64,000 bases of DNA, taken from assembly GCA_023398375.1 (NCBI GenBank), contig JAEWSH010000072.1:62001-126000 (forward strand). Reading direction: 5' to 3'. The notes under the pieces are model-generated. The model saw only the letters and a program-made list of their open reading frames with translations. It ran no database searches and was not told where the DNA came from. Positions 44,926 through 54,364 of the stretch are shown in pieces. The translations under genes were made by a program, and so were the position numbers. Every line of letters begins with the position of its first letter. Position 1 is the first letter of the stretch. Source of the stretch: Bacillota bacterium. GTDB lineage: Bacteria > Bacillota > Clostridia > Lachnospirales > Lachnospiraceae.

Positions 44926-45972
44926 TTAGCGCACTAGGAATGCAGTGGGAATTTTTCGCGGTCCAATCAAATTAGAGCGGTTATTTAATATCTCCTCATT
45001 CAGAATCATCATGGAGGAGGAACCTCCATCAAGATTTCCTGCATTAACAGCACCGTAATTTAACATGACGTCAGCGACATCCTTAAAAGATGCACCAAGG
45101 CTTTGTGCCTGACGTCCGTCAATAACGAGAAGCAGGACTGCTCCATCCTGACGTTGCCCAATTGCAGTTCTAGGATTGAGTCCGCCACCAGAACCTGTAA
45201 TAGGAACACGTTCCCCATTTATAACAAGTGCAGGGCCAAATGATACGCCTTCCTGCATACCATTATTCAGTGCCTGCGAAGCAGTCATATTACCGACTAT
45301 TAATTTGTGATCTGCATCAAATCCAATAACGACATCAGCACTATCAGGAGTTGAATTACAGGTGATGACACCGTTTTGAATGACAACACCAAGAGGCATG
45401 CCACCCTTCCCGACACCGCCGGGATCATCAAATGCGCCTCCATTGATACCGGCAACAGCACTGTTCAGCGAGATCATTTCGCTTAGCAACAGTCCGGAAG
45501 AACTTTCGCTAAAGTTAGGTACCGTCGCGACATAAAGTCTGGCGGGGTCATTTACAATCATCATTTTACCAATAAAAGTCGGGCCTTTCACATCTTCTAC
45601 AGCAATCGCATCAAGATCAAAAGATTCATCTTCAGCAGGTAATGTAATATTGTTGACATCAGTGATGACATCACTGATGTGTGCAGTATTAGCAGCGATA
45701 ATGTCTTTGATCTGATTATCGTTGAAATAGATACGCGCTAAGAATTTGGCAGCGCTGGTTTCCATAACAGTACTGACAAATAAATCTCTTGCTGCGACAG
45801 AAGGACCAAGACAAACAATCGAAGTCGTACCAAAGAAAAGAAAAAGCAATAACAAAAGACACGTTATCATAATAATAAAAAAAGAAAGAAAGGGATTTCT
45901 CTTTTTCCTGTGAATTCTTTTATGTGCCGCTGACTGCCTTCTGGTATGTGACGATGTGACTGAAGGATTCAT
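44926..45972 (-). CDS. Phosphodiester glycosidase family protein, membrane-anchored
   Basis: A 348-residue protein with a basic cytoplasmic tail (HKRIHRKKRNP), one membrane helix, and an extracytoplasmic domain of the NAGPA/exopolysaccharide-type phosphodiester glycosidase family: GINGGAFDDPGG, NPRTAIGQRQDG, VIDGRQ and NLDGGSSSMM. It may trim N-acetylglucosamine-1-phosphodiesters on wall polymers or glycans. GGAAG precedes the ATG by about 11 bases. Not clearly in an operon with its downstream neighbour, since repeat D intervenes. Confidence 0.85.
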   Translation of the reverse strand: MNPSVTSSHTRRQSAAHKRIHRKKRNPFLSFFIIMITCLLLLLFLFFGTTSIVCLGPSVAARDLFVSTVMETSAAKFLARIYFNDNQIKDIIAANTAHISDVITDVNNITLPAEDESFDLDAIAVEDVKGPTFIGKMMIVNDPARLYVATVPNFSESSSGLLLSEMISLNSAVAGINGGAFDDPGGVGKGGMPLGVVIQNGVITCNSTPDSADVVIGFDADHKLIVGNMTASQALNNGMQEGVSFGPALVINGERVPITGSGGGLNPRTAIGQRQDGAVLLLVIDGRQAQSLGASFKDVADVMLNYGAVNAGNLDGGSSSMMILNEEILNNRSNLIGPRKIPTAFLVR

Positions 45973-46112
45973 AATAAAAAATCTTCCTTTCCATATAGCA
46001 TGTTAGTATTGATCTATAAATATAGTATAACGTCAGATGGTATATTTTGAAAGGATATTTTTGATTCAAGTGTCGAAAGCTTTTTCCTATATTTTAGTTC
46101 TTCAATTTGCAG

Positions 46113-46142
46113 TAATAATTTATAAGCAGAAGCGCATATACT
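46113..46142 (+). promoter_or_regulatory. Possible sigma-E promoter of spoIVA
   Basis: TAATAATT (46113-46120) and CATATACT (46135-46142) with a 14-bp spacer partly match the sigma-E pattern (ATA-type -35, CATACA-T -10). The expectation comes from the known mother-cell control of spoIVA; the match itself is weak. Confidence 0.35.
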
Positions 46143-46219
46143 GTAAAAACAGTTAGCTATGTCCGCATCGCTATAATATTTGTGATGTAAGGAAGAAAAT
46201 GCCAGGGGGTACTTCATAC

Positions 46220-47701
46220 ATGGAAGCGAGTAAAGAGTTTAATCTATACAAAGATATTCAGAGTCGAACCGGAGGAGAAATCTATCTTGGAATTGTGGGA
46301 CCTGTCAGAACCGGAAAATCAACTTTTATCAAACGTTTTATGGATATTATGGTATTACCGTTTATGATGGATGAACATGAAAAGAACAGAGCACTGGATG
46401 AGCTGCCGCAGTCTTCCGGAGGAAGGACGATCACAACAACAGAGCCTAAATTCATTCCCAAAGAAGCAGCATCTGTTAATATAAAAGGGGATATTGATGT
46501 TAAGTTCCGTCTTGTTGATTGTGTTGGATTTATGGTGGAAGGGGCAACAGGACATACAGAAGATAATATGGAACGTATGGTAAAAACACCATGGTACGAT
46601 GCAGAAATTCCTTTTACGCAGGCGGCAGAAATAGGTACCCAGAAAGTGATTACAGACCATTCGACAATTGGGATTGTCATTACGACAGATGGAAGCTTTG
46701 GAGATATTTCCAGAGGAAATTATATGCAGCCTGAAGAAAAAGCAATCTTAGAATTGAAGCGATTGCAGAAACCTTTTATTGTATTAATGAATAGTGCAAG
46801 ACCATACGGAGAAGAAGCACAGGAAATTGCAAGGGATTTGCAAAATAAATATCGCGTACCAGTAATGACGGTAAATTGTGAGCAACTGAAAAAAGAAGAC
46901 ATACAGAACATATTAGAAAGGGTCTTGTATGAATTTCCAATATCAACAATTGAGTTTTATATGCCTAAATGGGTGGAAATGCTTCCTATTACGCATAAAA
47001 TGAAGCTGGATATTGTAGAAAAGATAAAAACGGCGATTCTTGATATCAAGACAATGCGGGACTTATTAGAAACCCCCTTTTTATTAGAAAGTGATTACAT
47101 AAAAAGAAGCAAGATCGACCAGGTTCAGATGGCAGACGGCAGTGTGAAAATTAATCTTGATGTAGACGATTCCTATTATTATGAGATGATCAGCGAACTG
47201 ATCGGAGATGAGATCACAAGTGAATATCAGCTGATCCATATATTGCAGGAATTGGCAACAATGAAAAAAGAATATGCAAAAGTACTGAGTGCTGTTGAAT
47301 CTGTCAGATGCAAAGGATATGGAGTAGTAACTCCGATCCGGGACGAAATAAGCCTTGATAAGCCAGAGGTAATCAGGCATGGAAATAAATATGGTGTAAA
47401 AATAAAAGCCGAGAGTCCGTCTATTCATATGATACGTGCAAATATAGAAACAGAGATTGCACCTATTGTAGGGACTCAGGAACAGGCAGAAGATCTAATT
47501 CATTATATTACAGACGCAAATGCAGCAGAAAAGGGAATATGGGAAACAAATATATTTGGAAAGACAATCGAACAATTGGTAAACGACGGAATTTCAAATA
47601 AAATTTCCTTAATTGGAGAAGAAAGTCAGATGAAACTTCAAGAAACCATGCAGAAGATAGTGAATGACAGTAATGGTGGCATGGTTTGCATTATTATATA
47701 G
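46220..47701 (+). CDS. spoIVA: Stage IV sporulation protein A
   Basis: The ATPase that polymerises on the forespore surface to form the base of the spore coat. The P-loop GPVRTGKST is at residues 27-35. The KDIQSRTGGEIYLGIVG start, the downstream STIGIVITTDGSFGDI, and the hydrophobic GGMVCIII C-terminus needed for membrane association all fit. The 493 residues match the 492 of Bacillus subtilis. AGGGGG lies before ATG 46220; the ATG at 46199 lacks a site. Shows that the organism belongs to an endospore-forming lineage. Confidence 0.96.
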   Translation: MEASKEFNLYKDIQSRTGGEIYLGIVGPVRTGKSTFIKRFMDIMVLPFMMDEHEKNRALDELPQSSGGRTITTTEPKFIPKEAASVNIKGDIDVKFRLVDCVGFMVEGATGHTEDNMERMVKTPWYDAEIPFTQAAEIGTQKVITDHSTIGIVITTDGSFGDISRGNYMQPEEKAILELKRLQKPFIVLMNSARPYGEEAQEIARDLQNKYRVPVMTVNCEQLKKEDIQNILERVLYEFPISTIEFYMPKWVEMLPITHKMKLDIVEKIKTAILDIKTMRDLLETPFLLESDYIKRSKIDQVQMADGSVKINLDVDDSYYYEMISELIGDEITSEYQLIHILQELATMKKEYAKVLSAVESVRCKGYGVVTPIRDEISLDKPEVIRHGNKYGVKIKAESPSIHMIRANIETEIAPIVGTQEQAEDLIHYITDANAAEKGIWETNIFGKTIEQLVNDGISNKISLIGEESQMKLQETMQKIVNDSNGGMVCIII

Positions 47702-47841
47702 CAGAGAACCATAAAATATAAACAAAGTGTGAACACTTATAAAAAAGTAATGACAACTGAAGATACATTGTATATAATGTATCTGAAAATCTGATAAAAT
47801 ATTTGTCGGATTTTGATGAGTGTCTGGTTAACACGTTTCAG

Positions 47842-47882
47842 AGAATACCGTAAATGTATTGTTTGCATTTACGGTATTCTTG
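47842..47882 (+). terminator. Perfect hairpin between spoIVA and purine nucleoside phosphorylase
   Basis: A perfect 15-bp stem (47842-47856 with 47866-47880, 9-base loop) followed by TGTTTCT. The T-run is weak, so it could be a terminator of spoIVA or a leader hairpin of the next gene, whose start is 46 bases downstream. Confidence 0.6.
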
Positions 47883-47926
47883 TTTCTATCTTACAGGTAA
47901 ATGTAATCAATGAATGGAGGTACTTT

Positions 47927-48760
47927 ATGAACGAAGTATATGAGAAGTTATGCAGTTGTTTAAAAAGCGTCAGGAAGAAAATTAATTTTGTACCAGAAGT
48001 AGCAATTGTTTTAGGATCCGGACTTGGTGATTATGCAGATGATATCCAAGTTGCGGATGAATTAGAGTATAGTGAAATCGAAAATTTTCCGGTGTCAACA
48101 GTACCTGGACATGCAGGTAAATTTATATTCGGATATGTCCATGAAGTGCCGGTAGTCTGTATGAAAGGCAGAATTCATTATTATGAAGGATATCCGATTG
48201 CGGATGTTGTCTTACCGACAAGACTAATGTATATGATGGGCGCCAAGATACTATTTTTAACGAATGCATCGGGCGGTATCAATGCAGATTTTCATGCTGG
48301 TACGCTGATGCTGATTCAGGATCAGATATCCTGTTTCGCACCGAATCCGCTGATAGGACAAAATATAGAGGAACTTGGAACAAGATTTCCGGATATGAGT
48401 CATGTATATGATCAGACACTTCAGGATATCATCAGGCAAAAAGCGAAAGAAAATAAAATTGAATTACAAACAGGTGTATATGCACAATTAACAGGTCCTT
48501 CTTTTGAGTCACCGGCAGAAATCCACATGCTGCGGACACTTGGAGCAGATGCAGTAGGAATGAGTACTGTTGTAGAAGCAATTGCGGCTAATCATATTGG
48601 AATGAAAATATGCGGAATTTCTTGTGTATGTAATTTAGCAGCTGGAATGACGAAGCAGCCGTTAACGCATGAGGAGGTACAGCAGGCAGCAAATGAGGCA
48701 GCTCCGGTCTTTAAAAAATTAGTGACAGAATCAGTCTCTGCTTTCAAAAGCGTACTTTGA
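47927..48760 (+). CDS. Purine nucleoside phosphorylase
   Basis: Splits purine nucleosides with phosphate to free base and ribose 1-phosphate. The phosphate loop GSGLGDY (30-36), VPGHAGKF, KGRIHYYEGY, TNASGGI and the base-site region GVYAQLTGPSFESPAEI with GMSTVVEAIAANH identify the trimeric PNP family. The 277 residues are typical. GGAGG lies before ATG 47927, which removes 38 upstream codons that include the hairpin. It fits the nucleoside importer that follows. Confidence 0.94.
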   Translation: MNEVYEKLCSCLKSVRKKINFVPEVAIVLGSGLGDYADDIQVADELEYSEIENFPVSTVPGHAGKFIFGYVHEVPVVCMKGRIHYYEGYPIADVVLPTRLMYMMGAKILFLTNASGGINADFHAGTLMLIQDQISCFAPNPLIGQNIEELGTRFPDMSHVYDQTLQDIIRQKAKENKIELQTGVYAQLTGPSFESPAEIHMLRTLGADAVGMSTVVEAIAANHIGMKICGISCVCNLAAGMTKQPLTHEEVQQAANEAAPVFKKLVTESVSAFKSVL

Positions 48761-48799
48761 ATTTCAAATCAATATTATTAGGACTTTTTTGGTAATTAG

Positions 48800-48828
48800 T
48801 TGAAAAACAGGCAGGATTATGATATTAT
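48800..48828 (+). promoter_or_regulatory. Promoter of the nucleoside importer operon
   Basis: TTGAAA (48800-48805), 17-bp spacer, TATTAT (48823-48828), 78 bases before the binding-lipoprotein gene. Confidence 0.65.
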
Positions 48829-48906
48829 TTTTAACAACACATTTTCATATTATGAATAAATTATGAATAATGTAAAAACTTAATATTAATAGGAGGAGAG
48901 ATTTTT

Positions 48907-50067
48907 ATGAAGAAAAAAGTACTTAGTGCTTTATTGAGTGTTGCTATGGTAGCAACTATGTTAGTAGGATGCGGTAACAGTGAAAAAGCTACAACAGAAA
49001 CAGCTACAACAGAAGCAGCTACAACAGAAGCTACAGAGGCAGCTACAACGGAAGCTACAGCGTCTGAAAGTTCAGCAGATGGTTACGAACTTGCGCTTGT
49101 TACAGATCTGGGAACAATTGATGACAAATCATTTAATCAGGGTGCATGGGAAGGCTTGAAGAAATATGCTGATGAAAATGGTATCTCATACAAATATTAC
49201 CAGCCACAGGAAGGAACAACAGATTCCTATATTGAAACAATCGGTCTTGCAGTAGAAGGCGGTGCAAAATTAGTAGTTTGTCCAGGATACTTATTTGAAG
49301 AACCAGTTTACACAGTGCAGGAACAATATCCAGATGTAACATTTATCTTACTGGATGGGGAGCCTCACAATGCAGATTACTCAGATTACAAAACTGGTGA
49401 TAATGTAATGGCTATTCTTTTCCAGGAAGATCAGCCGGGGTACTTAGCAGGATACGCTGCAGTAAAAGATGGTATGACAAAACTTGGATTTATGGGCGGA
49501 ATGGCAGTACCAGCAGTAGTACGTTATGGATATGGCTTTGTGCAAGGTGCTGATGCAGCAGCAGCTGAGATGGGTACGGATGTACAGGTTATGTACAATT
49601 ATACAGGTGCATTTGCAGCTACTCCGGAAGCACAGGCTATGGCAGCTTCATGGTACCAGAATGGAACAGAAGTTATCTTTGGCTGCGGTGGCGCAGTTGG
49701 TAACTCAGTAATGGCAGCTGCAGAAGAAGCAAAGGCAAAAGTCATCGGTGTTGACGTTGACCAGTCTTCAGAATCAGCAACAGTTATTACATCAGCTATG
49801 AAATTCTTATCTACGGCAGTATATGATGGCATAAAAGCTTACTATGACGGAACATTTCCAGGTGGAGCTACAACAACATTTACAGCAGAAAATGATGGGA
49901 TTGGTCTTCCAATGGATACATCAAAATTCGAAAAATTTTCACAGGAAGATTATGATGCTCTTTATAAAAAATTAGCTGCCGGCGAAGTTAAAATCAATAA
50001 CTCAACAGAAGATACAACAACAGCAGATCTTACTTTAACCAAGACAAAAGTTTCATTTGTTGAATAG
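48907..50067 (+). CDS. BMP-family nucleoside-binding lipoprotein
   Basis: A 386-residue lipoprotein with signal and lipobox LVGC (Cys22), then a low-complexity Thr/Ala/Glu linker to about residue 58, then the Bmp/PnrA domain (LVTDLGTIDDKSFNQGAWEG, GFMGGMAVPAVVRYG, GCGGAVGNSV, VIGVDVDQS). It captures nucleosides for the importer encoded next. AGGAGG lies before the ATG. A hairpin separates it from the ATPase gene, as expected for higher expression of a binding protein. Confidence 0.93.
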   Translation: MKKKVLSALLSVAMVATMLVGCGNSEKATTETATTEAATTEATEAATTEATASESSADGYELALVTDLGTIDDKSFNQGAWEGLKKYADENGISYKYYQPQEGTTDSYIETIGLAVEGGAKLVVCPGYLFEEPVYTVQEQYPDVTFILLDGEPHNADYSDYKTGDNVMAILFQEDQPGYLAGYAAVKDGMTKLGFMGGMAVPAVVRYGYGFVQGADAAAAEMGTDVQVMYNYTGAFAATPEAQAMAASWYQNGTEVIFGCGGAVGNSVMAAAEEAKAKVIGVDVDQSSESATVITSAMKFLSTAVYDGIKAYYDGTFPGGATTTFTAENDGIGLPMDTSKFEKFSQEDYDALYKKLAAGEVKINNSTEDTTTADLTLTKTKVSFVE

Positions 50068-50108
50068 TTGACAGAATAAGTACTTAAATATATTGTTTTA
50101 TGACTCAG

Positions 50109-50143
50109 AATGGGGTGCCGTTAATTCCTAGTGGCATCCCATT
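50109..50143 (+). other. Intercistronic hairpin after the binding-protein gene
   Basis: An 11-bp stem with one G-U pair (50109-50119 with 50133-50143), without a strong T-run. It probably stabilises or partly terminates the message so the binding protein is made in excess over the ATPase and permeases. Confidence 0.6.
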
Positions 50144-50167
50144 TAAAAATAAGCAGGGGGTCTACTT

Positions 50168-51709
50168 ATGGATTACGTAATCGAGATGTTGAACATAACA
50201 AAAGAATTTCCAGGAATCATTGCAAATGATGATATCACACTGCAATTAAAAGAAGGTGAAATTCACGCATTGCTGGGTGAAAATGGCGCTGGAAAATCTA
50301 CATTAATGAGTGTACTTTTTGGGTTATATCAACCGGAAAAGGGGGTTATTAAAGTAAAAGGTAAAGAAGTACTAATAAAAGGACCTCTGAATGCAAATGA
50401 TCTAGGAATTGGAATGGTACATCAGCATTTTAAATTAGTACATAATTTTACTGTGTTACAAAATATTGTATTAGGTATTGAAACTACAAAAGGCGGATTC
50501 TTAAAAATGGATGAAGCACGAAAAAAAGTAGTAGAATTAAGTGAAAAATATAGTCTGTTCGTTGATCCTGATGCATTCATCAGTGATATTACTGTTGGTA
50601 TGCAGCAAAGGGTTGAAATCCTGAAAATGTTGTATCGTGATAATGATATTTTGATTTTTGATGAACCAACAGCTGTGTTAACACCTCAGGAAATTGACGA
50701 GTTAATGCAAATCATGAGAGATTTGAAAGCTGAGGGAAAATCTATTTTATTTATTACGCATAAGTTGAATGAAATCAAGGCGGTTGCGGACAGATGTTCC
50801 GTTCTACGCCGTGGAAAATATATAGGAACTGTAGATGTTGCTGATACGGATAAGCAGGAAATGTCGGAAATGATGGTAGGAAGAAAAGTCGATCTGACCG
50901 TTGATAAAGCAGAGGCAAAACCTACAGATGTTGTTCTAAAAATTGAAGATCTTAGTGTGAAAGCAAAACATGAAGGTCATACGAAAAATCTTGTAGATCA
51001 TGTTAGTTTTGAAGTACGTAAAGGCGAAATTGTATGTATTGCAGGTATTGATGGTAATGGACAAACAGAATTAGTGCATGCAATTACAGGACTGGATGCT
51101 ATTTCAGAGGGAAGTATTTTCTTAAATGGAGAAGATATCACAAAGAAAAGTATCCGTTATAAAAATACACACGGTATGTCACATATCCCGGAAGACAGGC
51201 ATAAACATGGTCTGGTACTGGATTATAATCTCGCTTATAATCTGGTATTACAACAATATTTCCAAAAAGAATTCAATAACTATGGATTTATTCGAAACGA
51301 TAAAGTTAATGAATATGCTGATCTATTAATTGAGCAATTTGATATCAGAAGTGGTCAGGGCAGGGATACACGAACCAGGAGCATGTCCGGTGGTAACCAG
51401 CAAAAGGCTATTGTAGCAAGAGAAATTATGAAAAAACCTGATATTATGTTAGCTGTCCAGCCAACAAGAGGTCTTGATGTAGGTGCTATCGAATATATTC
51501 ACAAGGAACTGGTAAAACAACGAGATGCCGGATGCGCAATTCTTTTAGTTTCCTTGGAATTAGATGAAGTAATGAATCTGAGTGATAGAATTTTAGTTAT
51601 GTTTGAAGGCGGCATTGTTGCAGACTTAGATCCGAAAAAGGTAACAGTTCAGGAATTAGGATTGTATATGGCAGGATCAAAGAGAGAGGGTGACAGTAAT
51701 GAAAAGTAA
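50168..51709 (+). CDS. Nucleoside ABC importer, double ATPase subunit
   Basis: A 513-residue protein with two ATPase domains, as in YufO/RbsA-type importers. The first has Walker A GENGAGKST (37-45) and Walker B ILIFDEPT. The second has the degenerate loop GIDGNGQTE, signature MSGGNQQK and VQPTRGLDVG, where Gln replaces the usual Asp-Glu, so it is probably poorly catalytic. GGGGG precedes the ATG. It overlaps the next permease gene by 11 bp. Confidence 0.94.
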   Translation: MDYVIEMLNITKEFPGIIANDDITLQLKEGEIHALLGENGAGKSTLMSVLFGLYQPEKGVIKVKGKEVLIKGPLNANDLGIGMVHQHFKLVHNFTVLQNIVLGIETTKGGFLKMDEARKKVVELSEKYSLFVDPDAFISDITVGMQQRVEILKMLYRDNDILIFDEPTAVLTPQEIDELMQIMRDLKAEGKSILFITHKLNEIKAVADRCSVLRRGKYIGTVDVADTDKQEMSEMMVGRKVDLTVDKAEAKPTDVVLKIEDLSVKAKHEGHTKNLVDHVSFEVRKGEIVCIAGIDGNGQTELVHAITGLDAISEGSIFLNGEDITKKSIRYKNTHGMSHIPEDRHKHGLVLDYNLAYNLVLQQYFQKEFNNYGFIRNDKVNEYADLLIEQFDIRSGQGRDTRTRSMSGGNQQKAIVAREIMKKPDIMLAVQPTRGLDVGAIEYIHKELVKQRDAGCAILLVSLELDEVMNLSDRILVMFEGGIVADLDPKKVTVQELGLYMAGSKREGDSNEK

Positions 51710-52820
51710 AAGAACAATTGATTTTTCTGGTGCAATTTCTTCTATTTTTGCTATTATTATAGGTCTCTTGGTTGGCTTGATCATATTATTATTGTGTAAC
51801 AGACAACAGGCATTACCGGGATTCGTTACCATTTTAACCGGCTCATTGACTCATGGCATGAAAGGGATTGGACAAGTACTTTATTATGCGACTACAATTA
51901 TCTTGACCGGTTTATCTGTTGGTTTCGCATTTAAAACAGGTCTATTTAACATTGGTGCCAGTGGACAATTTATAGTGGGAGGTTTCGGAGCAGTATTTGT
52001 AGGTATTCTGTGTAAAAATCTTGGTCATTTTCACTGGTTGGCAGCTTTGCTCGTAAGCGTGTTATTTGGGGCAATCTGGGGGTTAGTGCCTGGGCTCTTA
52101 AAAGCATATTTTAATGTAAATGAAGTCATTGCATCAATTATGATGAATTATATCGGCATGTATGCAGTTAACTGGATTGTAAAAGGATATAAACCTCTGT
52201 TTAATAATTTAAGAAATGAATCTAAAAATATTGCTGGAACAGCTCAAATTCCCAAAATGGGGCTGGATAAGATATTTCCAGGTTCCAGCGTAAATGGCGG
52301 ATTTATTATTGCTGTTCTGATTGTGATTTTAATCTATTTAATTTTAAATAAAACCACATTCGGCTATGAGCTAAAAGCGGTGGGCTTTAATAAAGATGCC
52401 AGTAAATATGCTGGAATTAATGAGAAAAAGAGTATTATGCTGTCGATGGCGATTGCAGGTGCTATTTCAGGGCTGGCGGGAGGCTTATTATACCTGGCAG
52501 GAACCGGAAAGCATATAGAAATCGTTGATACATTAGCTTCTGAAGGATTTAATGGTATTTCGGTAGCGTTGCTTGGTGTATGTCATCCGATTGGAATTCT
52601 GTTTGCCGGATTGTTTATTGCATACTTAACAGCGGGAGGCTTTTATTTGCAGCTATTTGAATTCTCTACTGAAATCATTGACATTATTATTGCAGTTATT
52701 ATTTATTTTAGTGCTTTTGCATTAATGGTAAAAACTATGATAGCAAAATTGAGGACAAAGAAAGAAACAGATAATAGGTCTTATGGCGGTCAGTCTGATA
52801 AAGGAGGTAATGGAGCATGA
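51699..52820 (+). CDS. Nucleoside ABC importer permease 1 (YufP-like)
   Basis: A 373-residue BPD_transp_2-type permease with about nine helices and the family phrases GLSVGFAFKTGLFNIGASGQF and GFNKDASKYAGI (the coupling loop). ATG 51699 has GAGGGTG upstream; the GTG three codons earlier is less likely. It overlaps the ATPase gene by 11 bp and the next permease by the ATGA at 52817. Confidence 0.93.
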   Translation: MKSKRTIDFSGAISSIFAIIIGLLVGLIILLLCNRQQALPGFVTILTGSLTHGMKGIGQVLYYATTIILTGLSVGFAFKTGLFNIGASGQFIVGGFGAVFVGILCKNLGHFHWLAALLVSVLFGAIWGLVPGLLKAYFNVNEVIASIMMNYIGMYAVNWIVKGYKPLFNNLRNESKNIAGTAQIPKMGLDKIFPGSSVNGGFIIAVLIVILIYLILNKTTFGYELKAVGFNKDASKYAGINEKKSIMLSMAIAGAISGLAGGLLYLAGTGKHIEIVDTLASEGFNGISVALLGVCHPIGILFAGLFIAYLTAGGFYLQLFEFSTEIIDIIIAVIIYFSAFALMVKTMIAKLRTKKETDNRSYGGQSDKGGNGA

Positions 52821-53770
52821 GTGTAGTATATTTTGTTTTTCAGCAGACTATGTTTTTTGCGATCCCTCTTTTGATCGTTGCTCTGGGCGGAATGTTTTCA
52901 GAGCGCAGTGGAATTATAAATATTGCACTTGAAGGTATTATGACTATGGGAGCATTCACTAGTATTTTATTTTTGAATTTAACAGGTGACTCTATGAGCG
53001 GACAGAGGCAGTTATTGTTAGCAGTTCTCATATCCATGGTAACTGGTGGTGTATTTGCGCTTTTTCATGCATATGCGGCAATTAATATGAAAGCTGACCA
53101 AACGATCAGCGGTACGGCACTGAATATGTTCGCACCTGCATTTGCGATTTTTGTAGCCAGAATTATTCAAGGAGTACAACAGGTTCAATTTGCAAACACC
53201 TTTAGAATAGAACATGTCCCGGTATTAGGAAGTATTCCTGTAATAGGAGAGTTATTTTTTAAGAATACTTATATAACGACCTATATAGGAATCGCAATTT
53301 TAGTTATTTCCACGATTGTATTGTATAAAACGAAATTTGGACTTAGATTGCGTGCCTGTGGAGAACATCCACACGCGGCCGATGCTGCCGGTATCAATGT
53401 TTATCATATGCAATATACAGGTGTTATTATTTCAGGTATGCTTGGTGGTTTAGGAGGACTTGTTTTTGTGGTTCCTACCTCTACAAATTTTAATGCAACT
53501 GTATCTGGATATGGTTTTTTAGCTTTGGCAGTATTGATCTTTGGACAATGGAAACCTGTAAAAATAATGTGGGCTTCTTTATTCTTTGGTTTAACGAAAG
53601 CAATTGCCGCATCTTATTCAGGAATTCCTTTATTAAGCAACCTTGGAGTTCCAAGCTACTTATTTAAGATGATTCCTTATATTGCAACTTTGATTGTCTT
53701 AATATTTACGTCCAGGAATTCACAGGCACCTCGCGCAGAAGGTATCCCTTACGATAAAGGTGCTAGATAG
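52817..53770 (+). CDS. Nucleoside ABC importer permease 2 (YufQ-like)
   Basis: A 317-residue permease of the same class, with ALGGMFSERSGIINIALEGIM, MKADQTISGTALNMF and the coupling loop RACGEHPHAADAAGINV. It starts within the stop of permease 1 (ATGA overlap), a sign of tight coupling. It is followed 13 bp later by cytidine deaminase, linking nucleoside uptake to breakdown. Confidence 0.93.
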   Translation: MSVVYFVFQQTMFFAIPLLIVALGGMFSERSGIINIALEGIMTMGAFTSILFLNLTGDSMSGQRQLLLAVLISMVTGGVFALFHAYAAINMKADQTISGTALNMFAPAFAIFVARIIQGVQQVQFANTFRIEHVPVLGSIPVIGELFFKNTYITTYIGIAILVISTIVLYKTKFGLRLRACGEHPHAADAAGINVYHMQYTGVIISGMLGGLGGLVFVVPTSTNFNATVSGYGFLALAVLIFGQWKPVKIMWASLFFGLTKAIAASYSGIPLLSNLGVPSYLFKMIPYIATLIVLIFTSRNSQAPRAEGIPYDKGAR

Positions 53771-53783
53771 AGAAGGAGTTCAT

Positions 53784-54194
53784 ATGGATAATCACACGTT
53801 AATTAAATTTGCATTGGAAGCCAGAGAGTATGCGTATGCACCATATTCAAATTTTTGTGTAGGCGCAGCACTGTTAACAAAAAGCGGGAAGATATTTACA
53901 GGGTGCAATATTGAAAATGCAGGTTATACGCCTACGAATTGTGCTGAAAGAACAGCCTTTTTTAAAGCGATCAGTGAAGGAGAGATGGAGTTTTTGGCAA
54001 TTGCGATTGTAGGCGGCCAAAAAGGAAAGCTTTCAGGGTATGCAGCACCTTGTGGTGTATGCCGGCAAGTAATGATGGAGTTCTGTGATCCGTCTACCTT
54101 TAAAATTATTGTGGCAATTTCTGAGCAAGAGTATATAGAACATACACTTGTGGAGATGTTACCAATGGGCTTTGGTCCAAAAAATTTAAATTAA
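53784..54194 (+). CDS. cdd: Cytidine deaminase
   Basis: Converts cytidine and deoxycytidine to uridine forms. Zinc ligands are C53 (with catalytic E55 in NCAERTAF), C90 and C93 (PCGVCRQ). The 136 residues are typical. AAGGAG lies before ATG 53784; the longer frame begins inside the permease gene. It is the last gene of the nucleoside operon, closed by a terminator. Confidence 0.95.
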   Translation: MDNHTLIKFALEAREYAYAPYSNFCVGAALLTKSGKIFTGCNIENAGYTPTNCAERTAFFKAISEGEMEFLAIAIVGGQKGKLSGYAAPCGVCRQVMMEFCDPSTFKIIVAISEQEYIEHTLVEMLPMGFGPKNLN

Positions 54195-54207
54195 TGAAAT
54201 GCTTCAA

Positions 54208-54238
54208 GGCGTAATCTAAGGGATTACGTCTTTTTTTT
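54208..54238 (+). terminator. Terminator of the nucleoside operon
   Basis: A 9-bp stem with one G-U pair (54208-54216 with 54222-54230) and an uninterrupted T8 tract directly after cdd. Confidence 0.9.
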
Positions 54239-54257
54239 AAATAAAATTGAAAAATGA

Positions 54258-54287
54258 TAGACAAAGCTTTGGTATAAGTTGTAAAAT
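54258..54287 (+). promoter_or_regulatory. Possible promoter of the purine permease
   Basis: TAGACA (54258-54263), 18-bp spacer, TAAAAT (54282-54287). No purine or guanine riboswitch core could be seen between this site and the gene. Confidence 0.45.
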
Positions 54288-54364
54288 ACATGATGTGCTT
54301 TAATATTTTTCCCACGTATAAACGAAAAATGTGTTTCGTTAATAAAAAATAGGAGGTATGGGAG

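Noticed and set aside
47702..47926. Purine riboswitch upstream of purine nucleoside phosphorylase
   Set aside because: The conserved loop bases of the purine riboswitch core were not found; only a simple hairpin is present.
48985..49075. Repeated GCTACAACAGAAG-like DNA taken as a repeat array
   Set aside because: It is coding low-complexity sequence for the Thr/Ala/Glu linker of a lipoprotein, not a CRISPR or tandem intergenic repeat.
54239..54364. Purine riboswitch upstream of the NCS2 permease
   Set aside because: The leader is short and lacks the three-stem core.
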